From: Chloroflexota bacterium
GTDB lineage: Bacteria; Chloroflexota; Anaerolineae; UBA1429
Length of the DNA stretch: 5,161 nt
Assembly (NCBI GenBank): GCA_012515695.1
Contig: JAAYXX010000350.1
Coordinates: 1-5,161 of the forward strand
Direction of reading: 5' to 3'
Part shown: positions 1 to 5,161 of the stretch, in pieces
Numbering within the stretch: the stretch's first letter is position 1
Layout: every line of letters starts with the position of its first letter
The notes under the pieces: model-generated
Databases searched by the model: none
Told to the model about the DNA's origin: nothing
What the model saw: the letters and a program-made list of their open reading frames with translations, nothing else
Position numbers and translations under genes: made by a program

Positions 1-622
1 CGCCGTGTTGTACGACGTGGGCAACGACTATACCGTGGGTCTGGCCGAGTATTTCAAGTCTTCCTTTGAGGAACTCGGCGGCACGGTCGCTGTCTACGAG
101 ACCTACACCAAGGACGATACCGACTTTCCCGCTATCTTGGGCAAGGTCGCGGCTGCCGACGTAGACGTCATCTTTTTGCCCGACTACTATGCCAAGAACA
201 ACCTGATCGCTGCCCAGATCGCTGAAAAGGGCATCGAGGCCACCCTGCTTGGCGCCGACGGTTGGGATTCCCCCGACCTGAAGATCGACCTGTTTGAGGG
301 TGGGTACTTCTCCAACCACTATCACCCGGCGGACCCCCGCCCCATCCTGCAGAACTTTGTCCAGTCGTACAAGGCCAAGTACGGGTCTACCCCCGATGCT
401 CTGGCGACGCTCGGTTACGACGCCACCAAGCTTCTGCTGCAAGCCATCTCTGAGGCGGGCGTGGATGATCCGGCTGCGGTGAAAGACGCGCTGGCCGCCA
501 TCCAGTACGAGGGCGTGTCCGGCAATATCTCCTATGACGAGCAGCACAACCCCATCAAGGTCGCTGCTATCGTCAAGATCGAGAATGGCGAGCCGACCTT
601 CTTCAAGACTGTCGCTCCCTAA
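1..622 (+). CDS. livK: Branched-chain amino acid ABC transporter substrate-binding protein, C-terminal part (5' end outside window)
   Basis: This is the extracytoplasmic ligand-capturing subunit of a LIV-type importer (type I periplasmic-binding fold, LivJ/LivK family). The first complete codon is at 2-4, and the frame stays open to a TAA stop at 620-622. About 206 residues are visible, roughly half of the usual length, so the signal peptide and first lobe lie upstream. Numbering from the first visible codon, the family hallmarks are the strand/helix pattern around residues 1-30 (VLYDVGNDYTVGLAEYF), the DTDFPAIL segment (39-46), DVIFLPDYY (55-63), LGADGWDSPDL (83-93), GYDATKLLLQAI (from 138), and the C-terminal pattern VSGNISYDEQHNP followed by KIENGEPTFFKTVAP. 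The GTG at 5-7 is an internal Val codon, not a start. The position upstream of livHMGF supports the call. The exact ligand cannot be read from sequence: Leu/Ile/Val is most likely, but other amino acids, amides or urea are possible in this family. Confidence 0.93.
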   Translation, partial: AVLYDVGNDYTVGLAEYFKSSFEELGGTVAVYETYTKDDTDFPAILGKVAAADVDVIFLPDYYAKNNLIAAQIAEKGIEATLLGADGWDSPDLKIDLFEGGYFSNHYHPADPRPILQNFVQSYKAKYGSTPDALATLGYDATKLLLQAISEAGVDDPAAVKDALAAIQYEGVSGNISYDEQHNPIKVAAIVKIENGEPTFFKTVAP

Positions 623-634
623 GTGCTAGTTCTG

Positions 635-671
635 GGGGAGAGCATCGCAGTTTCGTGCTCTCCCCTCTTTT
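635..671 (+). terminator. Hairpin plus T-rich tract between livK and livH (Rho-independent terminator or attenuator)
   Basis: GGGGAGAGCA at 635-644 pairs perfectly with TGCTCTCCCC at 656-665. This gives a 10-bp GC-rich stem with an 11-nt loop. G634 and T666 could add a wobble pair. The stem is followed directly by TCTTTT (666-671). It starts 12 nt after the livK stop and ends 44 nt before the livH start, so it sits between genes that should be co-expressed. Partial termination here would leave more livK than livHMGF mRNA, and the stem could also protect the livK 3' end. The structure is seen directly; the function is inferred. Confidence 0.75.
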
Positions 672-705
672 GTTGGATATTGGCGCGCCGCCGTCTCCCA
701 AGGCG

Positions 706-711
706 AGGAGG
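706..711 (+). promoter_or_regulatory. Ribosome binding site of livH
   Basis: AGGAGG, extended to GAGGAGG from 705, lies only 4 nt before the ATG at 716. This is a perfect anti-Shine-Dalgarno match but a shorter spacing than usual. An in-frame TGA at 713-715 directly precedes the ATG, so translation cannot start further upstream in this frame. Confidence 0.8.
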
Positions 712-715
712 TTGA

Positions 716-1717
716 ATGAAAAGTTCTCCTTTAACATTACCGCTTCGCGTCATCGCTTGGCTTGTCTATGGCGCATTGGCTCTAGGTATCGTGTATGCAC
801 TCGTGGCCCTCGTCCGGATGAATGGCCCCGTGTATTTTTTGCAAGCAGTCGTGGATGGTCTCAGACTGGGGTTCGTCTACGCGCTGATCGCCCTCGGCTA
901 CACCATGGTCTATGGTATCGTCCGGCTGATCAACTTTGCCCACGGCGACGTGTTCATGGTGGGTGCGTTTGCCAGCTTTTACGCCATTACCGAGTACGGA
1001 TGGGGCTTTGTTCCGGCCATCCTGTTCGCAATGCTCACTTGTACGGTGCTCAACGTCGTCATCGAACGCGTTGCGTACAAGCCGCTGCGGAATGCGCCTC
1101 GCATCGCGGCACTCATCACGGCCATTGGGGTCTCGTTTTTCCTGGAATATTTTACAGCACTCAAGTTTGTCTTTAGCGCCGACTTTATCACATACAAACG
1201 CCCCTTTGAGGTAGTCGTTTGGGATATCGGCGGTGTGCTGATTACCAATATCACTGTTATCATTATTGTCGTCACCGTTGCGCTGTTGCTGCTGCTCCAG
1301 TATATCGTGGCCAAAACCAAAATCGGCAAGGCCATGCGCGCCACATCGCTAGACAAGCCCGCCGCCCGCCTGATGGGTATCAATGTAGACGCGGTTATCT
1401 CGCTGACCTTTGCTATGGGCGCAGCCCTGGCTGGGGCTGGTGGAGTGCTGTACGCCATCGCGTTCCCCCAAATCTGGACTTTCATGGGCCTCATGCCCGG
1501 TTTGAAGGCGTTTGTTGCCGCCGTGTTGGGTGGCATCGGCAACATCCCCGGCGCTTTTGTTGGCTCTCTGCTGATGGGCGAGGTGGATGTGCTGGTAGTG
1601 AGCTTTTTGCCTATCGGTTCACGACTACGTGATCTGTTCGCCTTCTTTGTGCTCATCCTGGTCTTCCTGGTCAAACCGACCGGGATCTTTGGTGAGCCGC
1701 AGGTAGAGAAGGTCTAG
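716..1717 (+). CDS. livH: Branched-chain amino acid ABC transporter permease LivH
   Basis: This is an integral membrane subunit that forms the substrate channel together with LivM in the cytoplasmic membrane. The 333-residue product shows LivH family landmarks in order: FLQAVVDGLRLGFVYALIALGYTMVYGIVRLINFAHGDVFMVGAF (41-85), which holds the conserved NFAHGD motif at 73-78; the cytoplasmic EAA-like coupling loop KIGKAMRATSLDKPAARLMGINVDAV (202-227), which should contact the ATPases; LKAFVAAVLGGIGNIPGAFVGS (263-284); and the terminal KPTGIFG (320-326). Many hydrophobic segments are evident, notably at 12-32, 41-66, 97-116, 129-146, 172-197, 227-250 and 305-319. The protein is somewhat longer than E. 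coli LivH (308 aa) because of an N-terminal hydrophobic segment (residues 12-32) before the usual start of the family domain. The start is fixed by AGGAGG at 706-711 and an in-frame stop at 713-715. Only 13 nt separate it from livM, which indicates one operon. Confidence 0.95.
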   Translation: MKSSPLTLPLRVIAWLVYGALALGIVYALVALVRMNGPVYFLQAVVDGLRLGFVYALIALGYTMVYGIVRLINFAHGDVFMVGAFASFYAITEYGWGFVPAILFAMLTCTVLNVVIERVAYKPLRNAPRIAALITAIGVSFFLEYFTALKFVFSADFITYKRPFEVVVWDIGGVLITNITVIIIVVTVALLLLLQYIVAKTKIGKAMRATSLDKPAARLMGINVDAVISLTFAMGAALAGAGGVLYAIAFPQIWTFMGLMPGLKAFVAAVLGGIGNIPGAFVGSLLMGEVDVLVVSFLPIGSRLRDLFAFFVLILVFLVKPTGIFGEPQVEKV

Positions 1718-1730
1718 GAGGAGAACGCGC

Positions 1731-3074
1731 ATGCAAACAACAACGTCACGTAGAAGGCTCATTCCCACCTGGCTTCCCACCCTGCTAGTGGCTGCTTTGA
1801 TCTATTTCGCGGTCGCCTATGCCAAACAGACCGACCGAATTAGCTCCTACTGGTTCCAGGTCATCCAACTCGCCGGTCTGACGGCCATCACCGCATTGGG
1901 CCTGAACCTGATCTATGGCTTTAACGGGCAATTCTCCCTGGGGCATATTGGGTTCTATGCCATCGGGGCGTATGGCTCGGCCCTGATCACCAAGGACCTG
2001 CTCACCCAATGGAGCGGCACCCAGGTGGGGGCCTTGTCCTGGATGATCGCCGGGCAAATCGGCATAGTGCTGGCTCTCATGCTCGTCGGCTGGATGCGCG
2101 TCGGCCAGATACGCAAGGGGCTGGCCTCGCGCCTGGAAGCGATGATCAAGCCCCATGAGGCATGGGTGTATACCACCGTGGTGACCCTGGTGCTGGTCGC
2201 AGTCGCGCTGGGAGTAGGGGTCGCATTTACCTGGTTGGCGCAAAAGGCGCTGGCCGCCGGGCTGGGCAGCCTGATCGCCAAGCTGCCGGAAGTAGCCGCC
2301 CAAAACGTGATTTTCGTGCTGGCCCTGCTCAATGGCGGAACAATGGCCGCCCTGCTGGCTTATCTGATCGGCCTGCCCTTGCTGCGCCTGGGGTCTGACT
2401 ATTTTGGCATCGCCACCCTGGGCTTTGCCATTATGATGTACACCGCCCTGCAAAACTCGGACATGGTTATCCCCACGATGAAGGGCGCGCGCGGAATGGT
2501 CGCCATTCCCCGCTGGACAACCTGGGGCTGGGTATTCGGCGTGCTGGTCGTGTTGATCATCGCCATGCGTAACCTGCTCTACTCTAGCCACGGGCGAGCC
2601 ATCCTCTCGGTGCGCGAGGACGAAATCGCTGCCAAGATGATGGGCATTGACGTGGCCCAGTCCAAGGCGGTGGCCTTTGCCATCGGCGGGTTCTTTGCCG
2701 GTGTGGCCGGGGGATTGTACGCCCACCTGTATGGCTTTTTGCACCCCAGCAGCTTTAGCATGGTCAAGGGGTTCGATCCCCTGATCATCATCGTCTTTGG
2801 TGGGCTGGGCAGCATGACCGGCACCATCGTCGCTTCCTTAGCGTTCGCCCTGATTATCGAGGGGCTGCGCGTGCTGCTGCCCCAGGGCTTTGAGGATTGG
2901 CGGTTCGTCATCTACCCCATCCTCCTGCTGCTGATCATGTTGCTGCGCCCTCAAGGGCTGCTCGGCACCAGCGAATGGGGCTGGTTGCGCCCCCCTATCC
3001 CCCCGATCAAGGGCGTCCCGGTGTCCAGCAAACCATCCACTGCCAGTGCAGAAACCGGAGAGGGAGGTGCCTGA
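1731..3074 (+). CDS. livM: Branched-chain amino acid ABC transporter permease LivM, with an extra membrane insert
   Basis: This is the second channel-forming permease, the partner of LivH. Translation starts at ATG 1731. AGGAGG at 1716-1721 overlaps the livH TAG stop and leaves a 9-nt spacer. Landmarks in the 447-residue product are LAGLTAITALGLNLIYGFNGQFSLGHIGFYAIGAYGSALIT (47-87), LPLLRLGSDYFGIATLGFAIMM (215-236), the EAA-like coupling loop GRAILSVREDEIAAKMMGIDVAQSKAVAF (288-316), AGVAGGLYA (323-331), FDPLIIIVFGGLGSMTGTIVAS (348-369) and RPQGLLG (406-412). The C-terminal tail (413-447) is Pro/Ser-rich and probably cytoplasmic. The protein is oddly long between the GAYGSA segment and the conserved DYF motif: about 140 residues, against about 45 in E. 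coli LivM. The excess includes apparent membrane segments near 104-121 and 147-170, separated by a basic loop (122-142). The reading frame is intact, so this looks like a real lineage-specific insert. Confidence 0.94.
   Translation: MQTTTSRRRLIPTWLPTLLVAALIYFAVAYAKQTDRISSYWFQVIQLAGLTAITALGLNLIYGFNGQFSLGHIGFYAIGAYGSALITKDLLTQWSGTQVGALSWMIAGQIGIVLALMLVGWMRVGQIRKGLASRLEAMIKPHEAWVYTTVVTLVLVAVALGVGVAFTWLAQKALAAGLGSLIAKLPEVAAQNVIFVLALLNGGTMAALLAYLIGLPLLRLGSDYFGIATLGFAIMMYTALQNSDMVIPTMKGARGMVAIPRWTTWGWVFGVLVVLIIAMRNLLYSSHGRAILSVREDEIAAKMMGIDVAQSKAVAFAIGGFFAGVAGGLYAHLYGFLHPSSFSMVKGFDPLIIIVFGGLGSMTGTIVASLAFALIIEGLRVLLPQGFEDWRFVIYPILLLLIMLLRPQGLLGTSEWGWLRPPIPPIKGVPVSSKPSTASAETGEGGA
3062..3069 (+). promoter_or_regulatory. 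Ribosome binding site that decides the livG start
   Basis: GGGAGGTG lies inside the last codons of livM. Its GGAGGT core (3063-3068) is 7 nt before ATG 3076. This favours ATG 3076 over the in-frame GTG at 3046, which would add ten residues translated from within the end of livM and has no comparable upstream site. The livM stop and livG start are arranged as TGATATG, so ribosomes ending livM can reinitiate on livG. Confidence 0.8.
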
Positions 3075-3075
3075 T

Positions 3076-3885
3076 ATGAGCGCAGTATCCGCAACGCAAG
3101 AGTACACCAACCGCACGCTGGATATTCGGGACCTCACCATGATGTTCGGCGGACTGCGGGCCGTCTCGGATTTCGATATGGCCGTGCCAGAAGGGGGACT
3201 GTACGGGCTGATCGGCCCCAACGGGGCTGGCAAAACCACCGTCTTTAACATGATCACCGGCATCTACCGCCCTACCGAAGGCCAAATCCTGTTCGAAGGC
3301 AACGATCTGGTGGGGCGCGATCCGCACATGATCACCCGCACCGGCGTAGCGCGCACTTTTCAGAACATTCGCCTGTTCCAAAACCTGACCGTGCTAGACA
3401 ACGTGCGTATCGCCTACCACACGTATGCCGGTTATAGCATGATCGAGGCTATCACGCGCCTGGGACGCTTTGGCGCGCGCGATAGAGTGATGACCGAACA
3501 GGCCCAGGACTTTTTGGCCGTGTTCAACCTGCAAGATCGCCAGAACGAGATCGCCAAGAACCTGCCCTATGGAGAGCAGCGCCGCCTGGAGATCGCGCGC
3601 GCGCTGGCAGCTCAGCCCCGCTTGCTGCTGCTAGATGAGCCTGCCGCCGGAATGAACCCCAAAGAAGTGGACACGCTCATGGAGCTGATCCACTTTATCC
3701 GCGACAGATTCAAGCTGACCATCCTGCTGATCGAGCACCAGATGCGCGTCATCATGGGCATCTGCGAGTGGCTCACCGTGATGGACTTTGGGCAGGTAAT
3801 CGCTCGTGGCACGCCGCGTGATATCCAGAATAACACCCGTGTGATTGAGGCATACCTGGGCAAGAGGATGGGGAAGGAGATCTAG
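3076..3885 (+). CDS. livG: Branched-chain amino acid ABC transporter ATP-binding protein LivG
   Basis: This is one of the two cytoplasmic ATPases that drive import through LivH-LivM. The 269-residue product (from ATG 3076) has a complete ABC nucleotide-binding domain: Walker A GPNGAGKTT (47-55), Q-loop Gln96 in ARTFQNIRLF, the family-type signature NLPYGEQRRLEIARAL (162-177) in place of LSGGQ, Walker B LLLLDEP (183-189) with catalytic Glu188, D-loop AAGMNP (190-195), and switch His221 in IEHQM. The helical insert between Q-loop and signature (about 110-160), together with the LivG-type signature and D-loop, separates LivG from LivF. All residues needed for ATP hydrolysis are present. The first 14 or so residues are a short, poorly conserved extension. 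The gene begins 1 nt after livM and ends 3 nt before livF, so translational coupling is likely. Confidence 0.96.
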   Translation: MSAVSATQEYTNRTLDIRDLTMMFGGLRAVSDFDMAVPEGGLYGLIGPNGAGKTTVFNMITGIYRPTEGQILFEGNDLVGRDPHMITRTGVARTFQNIRLFQNLTVLDNVRIAYHTYAGYSMIEAITRLGRFGARDRVMTEQAQDFLAVFNLQDRQNEIAKNLPYGEQRRLEIARALAAQPRLLLLDEPAAGMNPKEVDTLMELIHFIRDRFKLTILLIEHQMRVIMGICEWLTVMDFGQVIARGTPRDIQNNTRVIEAYLGKRMGKEI

Positions 3886-3888
3886 CCC

Positions 3889-4596
3889 ATGCTATTACAA
3901 GTCGAAAACCTGCATGTAGCTTATGGGGCCATCCACGCCGTGCAAGGCATCTCTTTCCACGTCAATGAAGGGGAAATCGTAACGCTGATTGGGGCCAACG
4001 GGGCGGGCAAAAGCACCACGCTGCGCACCATCTCGGGCCTCTTGCGCCCAACGGAGGGCAACATCCGCTTCAAGGACAAGAGCATCACCAAGGTAGCGGC
4101 AGAAGATATCGTCAAGCTGGGCCTCTCGCAGGTTCCGGAAGGCCGCCAGATTTTTGCCAAGCTCACCGTTCGCGAGAACCTGGAGATGGGCGCGTACACC
4201 CGCCGCAACAAGCGCGAGATTGCGGAATCGTTGGAGCGGGTGTTTACCAGCTTTCCCCGGCTCAAGGAGCGGCTTAATCAATATGGCGGAACCCTGTCCG
4301 GCGGCGAGCAGCAAATGCTGGCGATGGGGCGCGGCCTCATGTCCAGGCCCTCGCTGCTACTGTTGGATGAACCCTCGATGGGACTGGCTCCCATCCTGGT
4401 GGAAGAGATTTTCAACATCATTCAGACCATCAACGCCCAGGGCACGAGCATTATGCTCGTCGAGCAAAACGCTGCCATGGCGCTTTCCATCGCCCATCGC
4501 GGCTATGTCCTGGAAACCGGCAACATTGTTCTGGAGGGCAATGCCCAAGACCTGCTGAATAACAAACAGGTGCAGGCCGCCTATCTGGGAGAGTAA
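3889..4596 (+). CDS. livF: Branched-chain amino acid ABC transporter ATP-binding protein LivF
   Basis: This is the second ATPase of the importer, expected to form a heterodimer with LivG. The 235-residue product is close to E. coli LivF (237 aa). Motifs in order are Walker A GANGAGKST (35-43), Q-loop Gln81 within LSQVPEGRQIFAKLTVRENL (79-98; the VPEGR and LTVxENL elements are LivF hallmarks), signature LSGGEQQMLAMGRGL (136-150), Walker B LLLLDEP (156-162) with catalytic Glu161, D-loop SMGLAP (163-168), and VEQNA (191-195). The usual switch histidine is Gln193, which is normal for LivF proteins and not a defect. The ATG at 3889 is preceded by AAGGAG (3874-3879) with a 9-nt spacer inside the end of livG. 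Only 3 nt separate it from the livG stop. It is the last recognisable gene of the transporter operon. Confidence 0.96.
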   Translation: MLLQVENLHVAYGAIHAVQGISFHVNEGEIVTLIGANGAGKSTTLRTISGLLRPTEGNIRFKDKSITKVAAEDIVKLGLSQVPEGRQIFAKLTVRENLEMGAYTRRNKREIAESLERVFTSFPRLKERLNQYGGTLSGGEQQMLAMGRGLMSRPSLLLLDEPSMGLAPILVEEIFNIIQTINAQGTSIMLVEQNAAMALSIAHRGYVLETGNIVLEGNAQDLLNNKQVQAAYLGE

Positions 4597-4614
4597 TATC
4601 AAAAGAGTGCAGGC

Positions 4615-4664
4615 AGCGGGGCTTGCTTCAAGGCCAAGAGCCAATAGCAAGCCCCGCTCTATTT
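4615..4664 (+). terminator. Inverted repeat after livF, putative end-of-operon terminator
   Basis: AGCGGGGCTTGCT at 4615-4627 is perfectly complementary to AGCAAGCCCCGCT at 4646-4658. This forms a 13-bp GC-rich stem with an 18-nt loop, starting 18 nt after the livF stop. The downstream tract CTATTT (4659-4664) is only weakly T-rich, so intrinsic termination may be inefficient. A partial terminator, an mRNA 3'-end stabiliser, or a Rho-assisted end are all compatible. Within the loop, GGC at 4632-4634 and GCC at 4640-4642 could add a minor inner stem. Confidence 0.6.
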
Positions 4665-4665
4665 C

Positions 4666-4680
4666 CGATAGCGCTTATCG
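4666..4680. repeat. Small inverted repeat before the downstream gene
   Basis: CGATA (4666-4670) and TATCG (4676-4680) flank GCGCT, and AGCGCT at 4670-4675 is itself a palindrome. The element ends 1 nt before the GGGGAGG ribosome binding site of the next gene. It could be a weak hairpin modulating that site, a protein-binding site, or chance. A 15-nt imperfect palindrome is short, so little weight should be put on function. Confidence 0.3.
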
Positions 4681-4681
4681 T

Positions 4682-4688
4682 GGGGAGG
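4682..4688 (+). promoter_or_regulatory. Ribosome binding site supporting the GTG start at 4699
   Basis: GGGGAGG lies 10 nt before GTG 4699. No other start codon occurs in that frame between the upstream stop at 4669-4671 and this GTG, and the next in-frame ATG (4816) falls after the first membrane segment. The site therefore fixes the start of the downstream gene. Confidence 0.65.
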
Positions 4689-4698
4689 AACAAGAGCA

Positions 4699-5161
4699 GT
4701 GAATCAAACGCCCGCTATCACAGCGCCCCAGGTCGCGTCTAAAACAGCCCGCGACTGGCGCCTCCTGGTGGCAATCGCAGCAAGCATCATCTTGCTGGCC
4801 GCCTACTTTGTGCCCATGTTTAACTACCGGATCACCTCGGCCAGGACCCAGTTTTCCGGTGGCACCACCATCCAATCCAGCTTCCCGGTGCTCATCTCCG
4901 GGCAGCACTATACTCAGGCCCACCACCCAGTAAAGGAAGAGCTGCTGCCAGGGACAGAGGGCGTCAGCATCCAGGTGGCACCCATGAACCCGGCGAATAG
5001 TTCGGGTTGGGGATGGGTGGCGTATATCCTCAGCCACAGGGCTTATGTCGGCACGTTCGTGAGCTATCTGTTCTGCCTGCTATTGCCCATCGTCAGCACA
5101 GCCATGATCCTGCTGCTTATGGCCCGCGCCTACTGGGGGCAAGACGGCTGGCCTGACTCGC
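4699..5161 (+). CDS. Unidentified membrane protein, N-terminal part (3' end outside window)
   Basis: The frame is open for 154 codons from GTG 4699 to the window edge without a stop, with a good ribosome binding site at 4682-4688. I do not recognise the family. The N-terminus (1-21) is hydrophilic with Lys15, Arg18 and Arg21, followed by a hydrophobic segment at about 22-39 (LLVAIAASIILLAAYFVP). Residues 40-105 or so are polar, with FSGGTT (52-57), and would face outside by the positive-inside rule. A second strong hydrophobic segment spans about 117-141 and is followed by RAYWGQDGWPDS. This suggests an N-in protein with at least two membrane spans and an extracytoplasmic loop of about 65-75 residues. 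It lies on the same strand 102 nt after livF but beyond a possible terminator, so membership of the transport operon is uncertain. It has no ABC permease, ATPase or binding-protein motif. The uninterrupted frame, start context and plausible topology make it a likely real gene. Confidence 0.7.
   Translation, partial: MNQTPAITAPQVASKTARDWRLLVAIAASIILLAAYFVPMFNYRITSARTQFSGGTTIQSSFPVLISGQHYTQAHHPVKEELLPGTEGVSIQVAPMNPANSSGWGWVAYILSHRAYVGTFVSYLFCLLLPIVSTAMILLLMARAYWGQDGWPDS

Noticed and set aside
655..1176. 173-codon + strand frame across the livK-livH junction
   Set aside because: It starts in the loop of the hairpin, overlaps livH in another frame, has no family resemblance and is best explained as a shadow of the GC-rich livH codons.
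979..1674. 231-codon frame on the - strand opposite livH
   Set aside because: It is a low-complexity Thr/Ser/Pro/Ala-rich translation with no motif, fully antisense to the well-supported livH.
1785..2744. 319-codon frame on the - strand opposite livM
   Set aside because: Its composition is rich in His, Gln, Gly and Asp, typical of the antisense of a hydrophobic membrane-protein gene. livM on the other strand has clear conserved motifs.
3046..3075. Possible earlier livG start at GTG 3046, adding ten residues
   Set aside because: It lies inside the livM coding end and has no good ribosome binding site. ATG 3076 has a strong GGAGGT 7 nt upstream and the usual stop-start coupling arrangement.
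3559..3579. LivG signature reads LPYGEQ instead of LSGGQ
   Set aside because: LivG proteins typically have a Y-G-(D/E/Q)-Q type signature, so this is within normal family variation.
4465..4467. LivF lacks the usual ABC switch histidine (Gln193)
   Set aside because: VEQNA is the normal sequence in LivF proteins, so this is a family trait and not a loss of function.
4675..5037. 120-codon frame on the - strand opposite the downstream membrane protein
   Set aside because: The + strand frame has a good ribosome binding site, starts cleanly, stays open to the edge and gives sensible membrane segments. The - frame shows no recognisable domain.
1..5161. CRISPR arrays, tRNA or rRNA genes, insertion sequences, defence or toxin-antitoxin genes
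   Set aside because: No direct repeat arrays, terminal inverted repeats with a transposase, or RNA gene signatures were seen. Apart from two gaps of about 100 nt, the window is coding sequence.

Overview
The window carries most of a branched-chain amino acid (LIV/HAAT-family) ABC transporter operon. All genes are on the + strand in the order livK (3' end only), livH, livM, livG, livF. They are followed by the 5' part of an unidentified membrane-protein gene. The sequence is bacterial and moderately GC-rich, with strong AGGAGG-type ribosome binding sites and tight gene packing. The protein style (extended LivH and LivM, this LivK type) is reminiscent of Chloroflexota such as Anaerolineae. No taxonomic marker is present, so that assignment is a weak inference.

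Layout. 1-622: C-terminal half of the substrate-binding protein. 623-715: a short intergenic region with a hairpin plus T-rich tract that looks like a Rho-independent terminator or attenuator, then the livH ribosome binding site. 716-1717: permease LivH. 1731-3074: permease LivM with an unusually large membrane insert. 3076-3885: ATPase LivG. 3889-4596: ATPase LivF. 4597-4698: a second intergenic region with a perfect 13-bp inverted repeat, a small second inverted repeat and a ribosome binding site. 4699-5161: a GTG-started reading frame that runs off the window and encodes a protein with two apparent membrane segments and no family I recognise.

How the parts work together. The extracytoplasmic binding protein captures a ligand, probably a branched-chain or related amino acid. 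It delivers the ligand to the LivH-LivM membrane channel, and the LivG-LivF ATPase pair powers import. The gaps between livH, livM, livG and livF are 13, 1 and 3 nt, so these four genes are almost certainly one transcript with coupled translation. The hairpin after livK would let the binding protein be made in excess over the membrane complex.

This is mainly a conserved housekeeping transporter region, and I see no evidence of a new biological system. The points most worth a second look are the extra segment inside LivM, the unidentified membrane protein downstream, and the hairpin between livK and livH.
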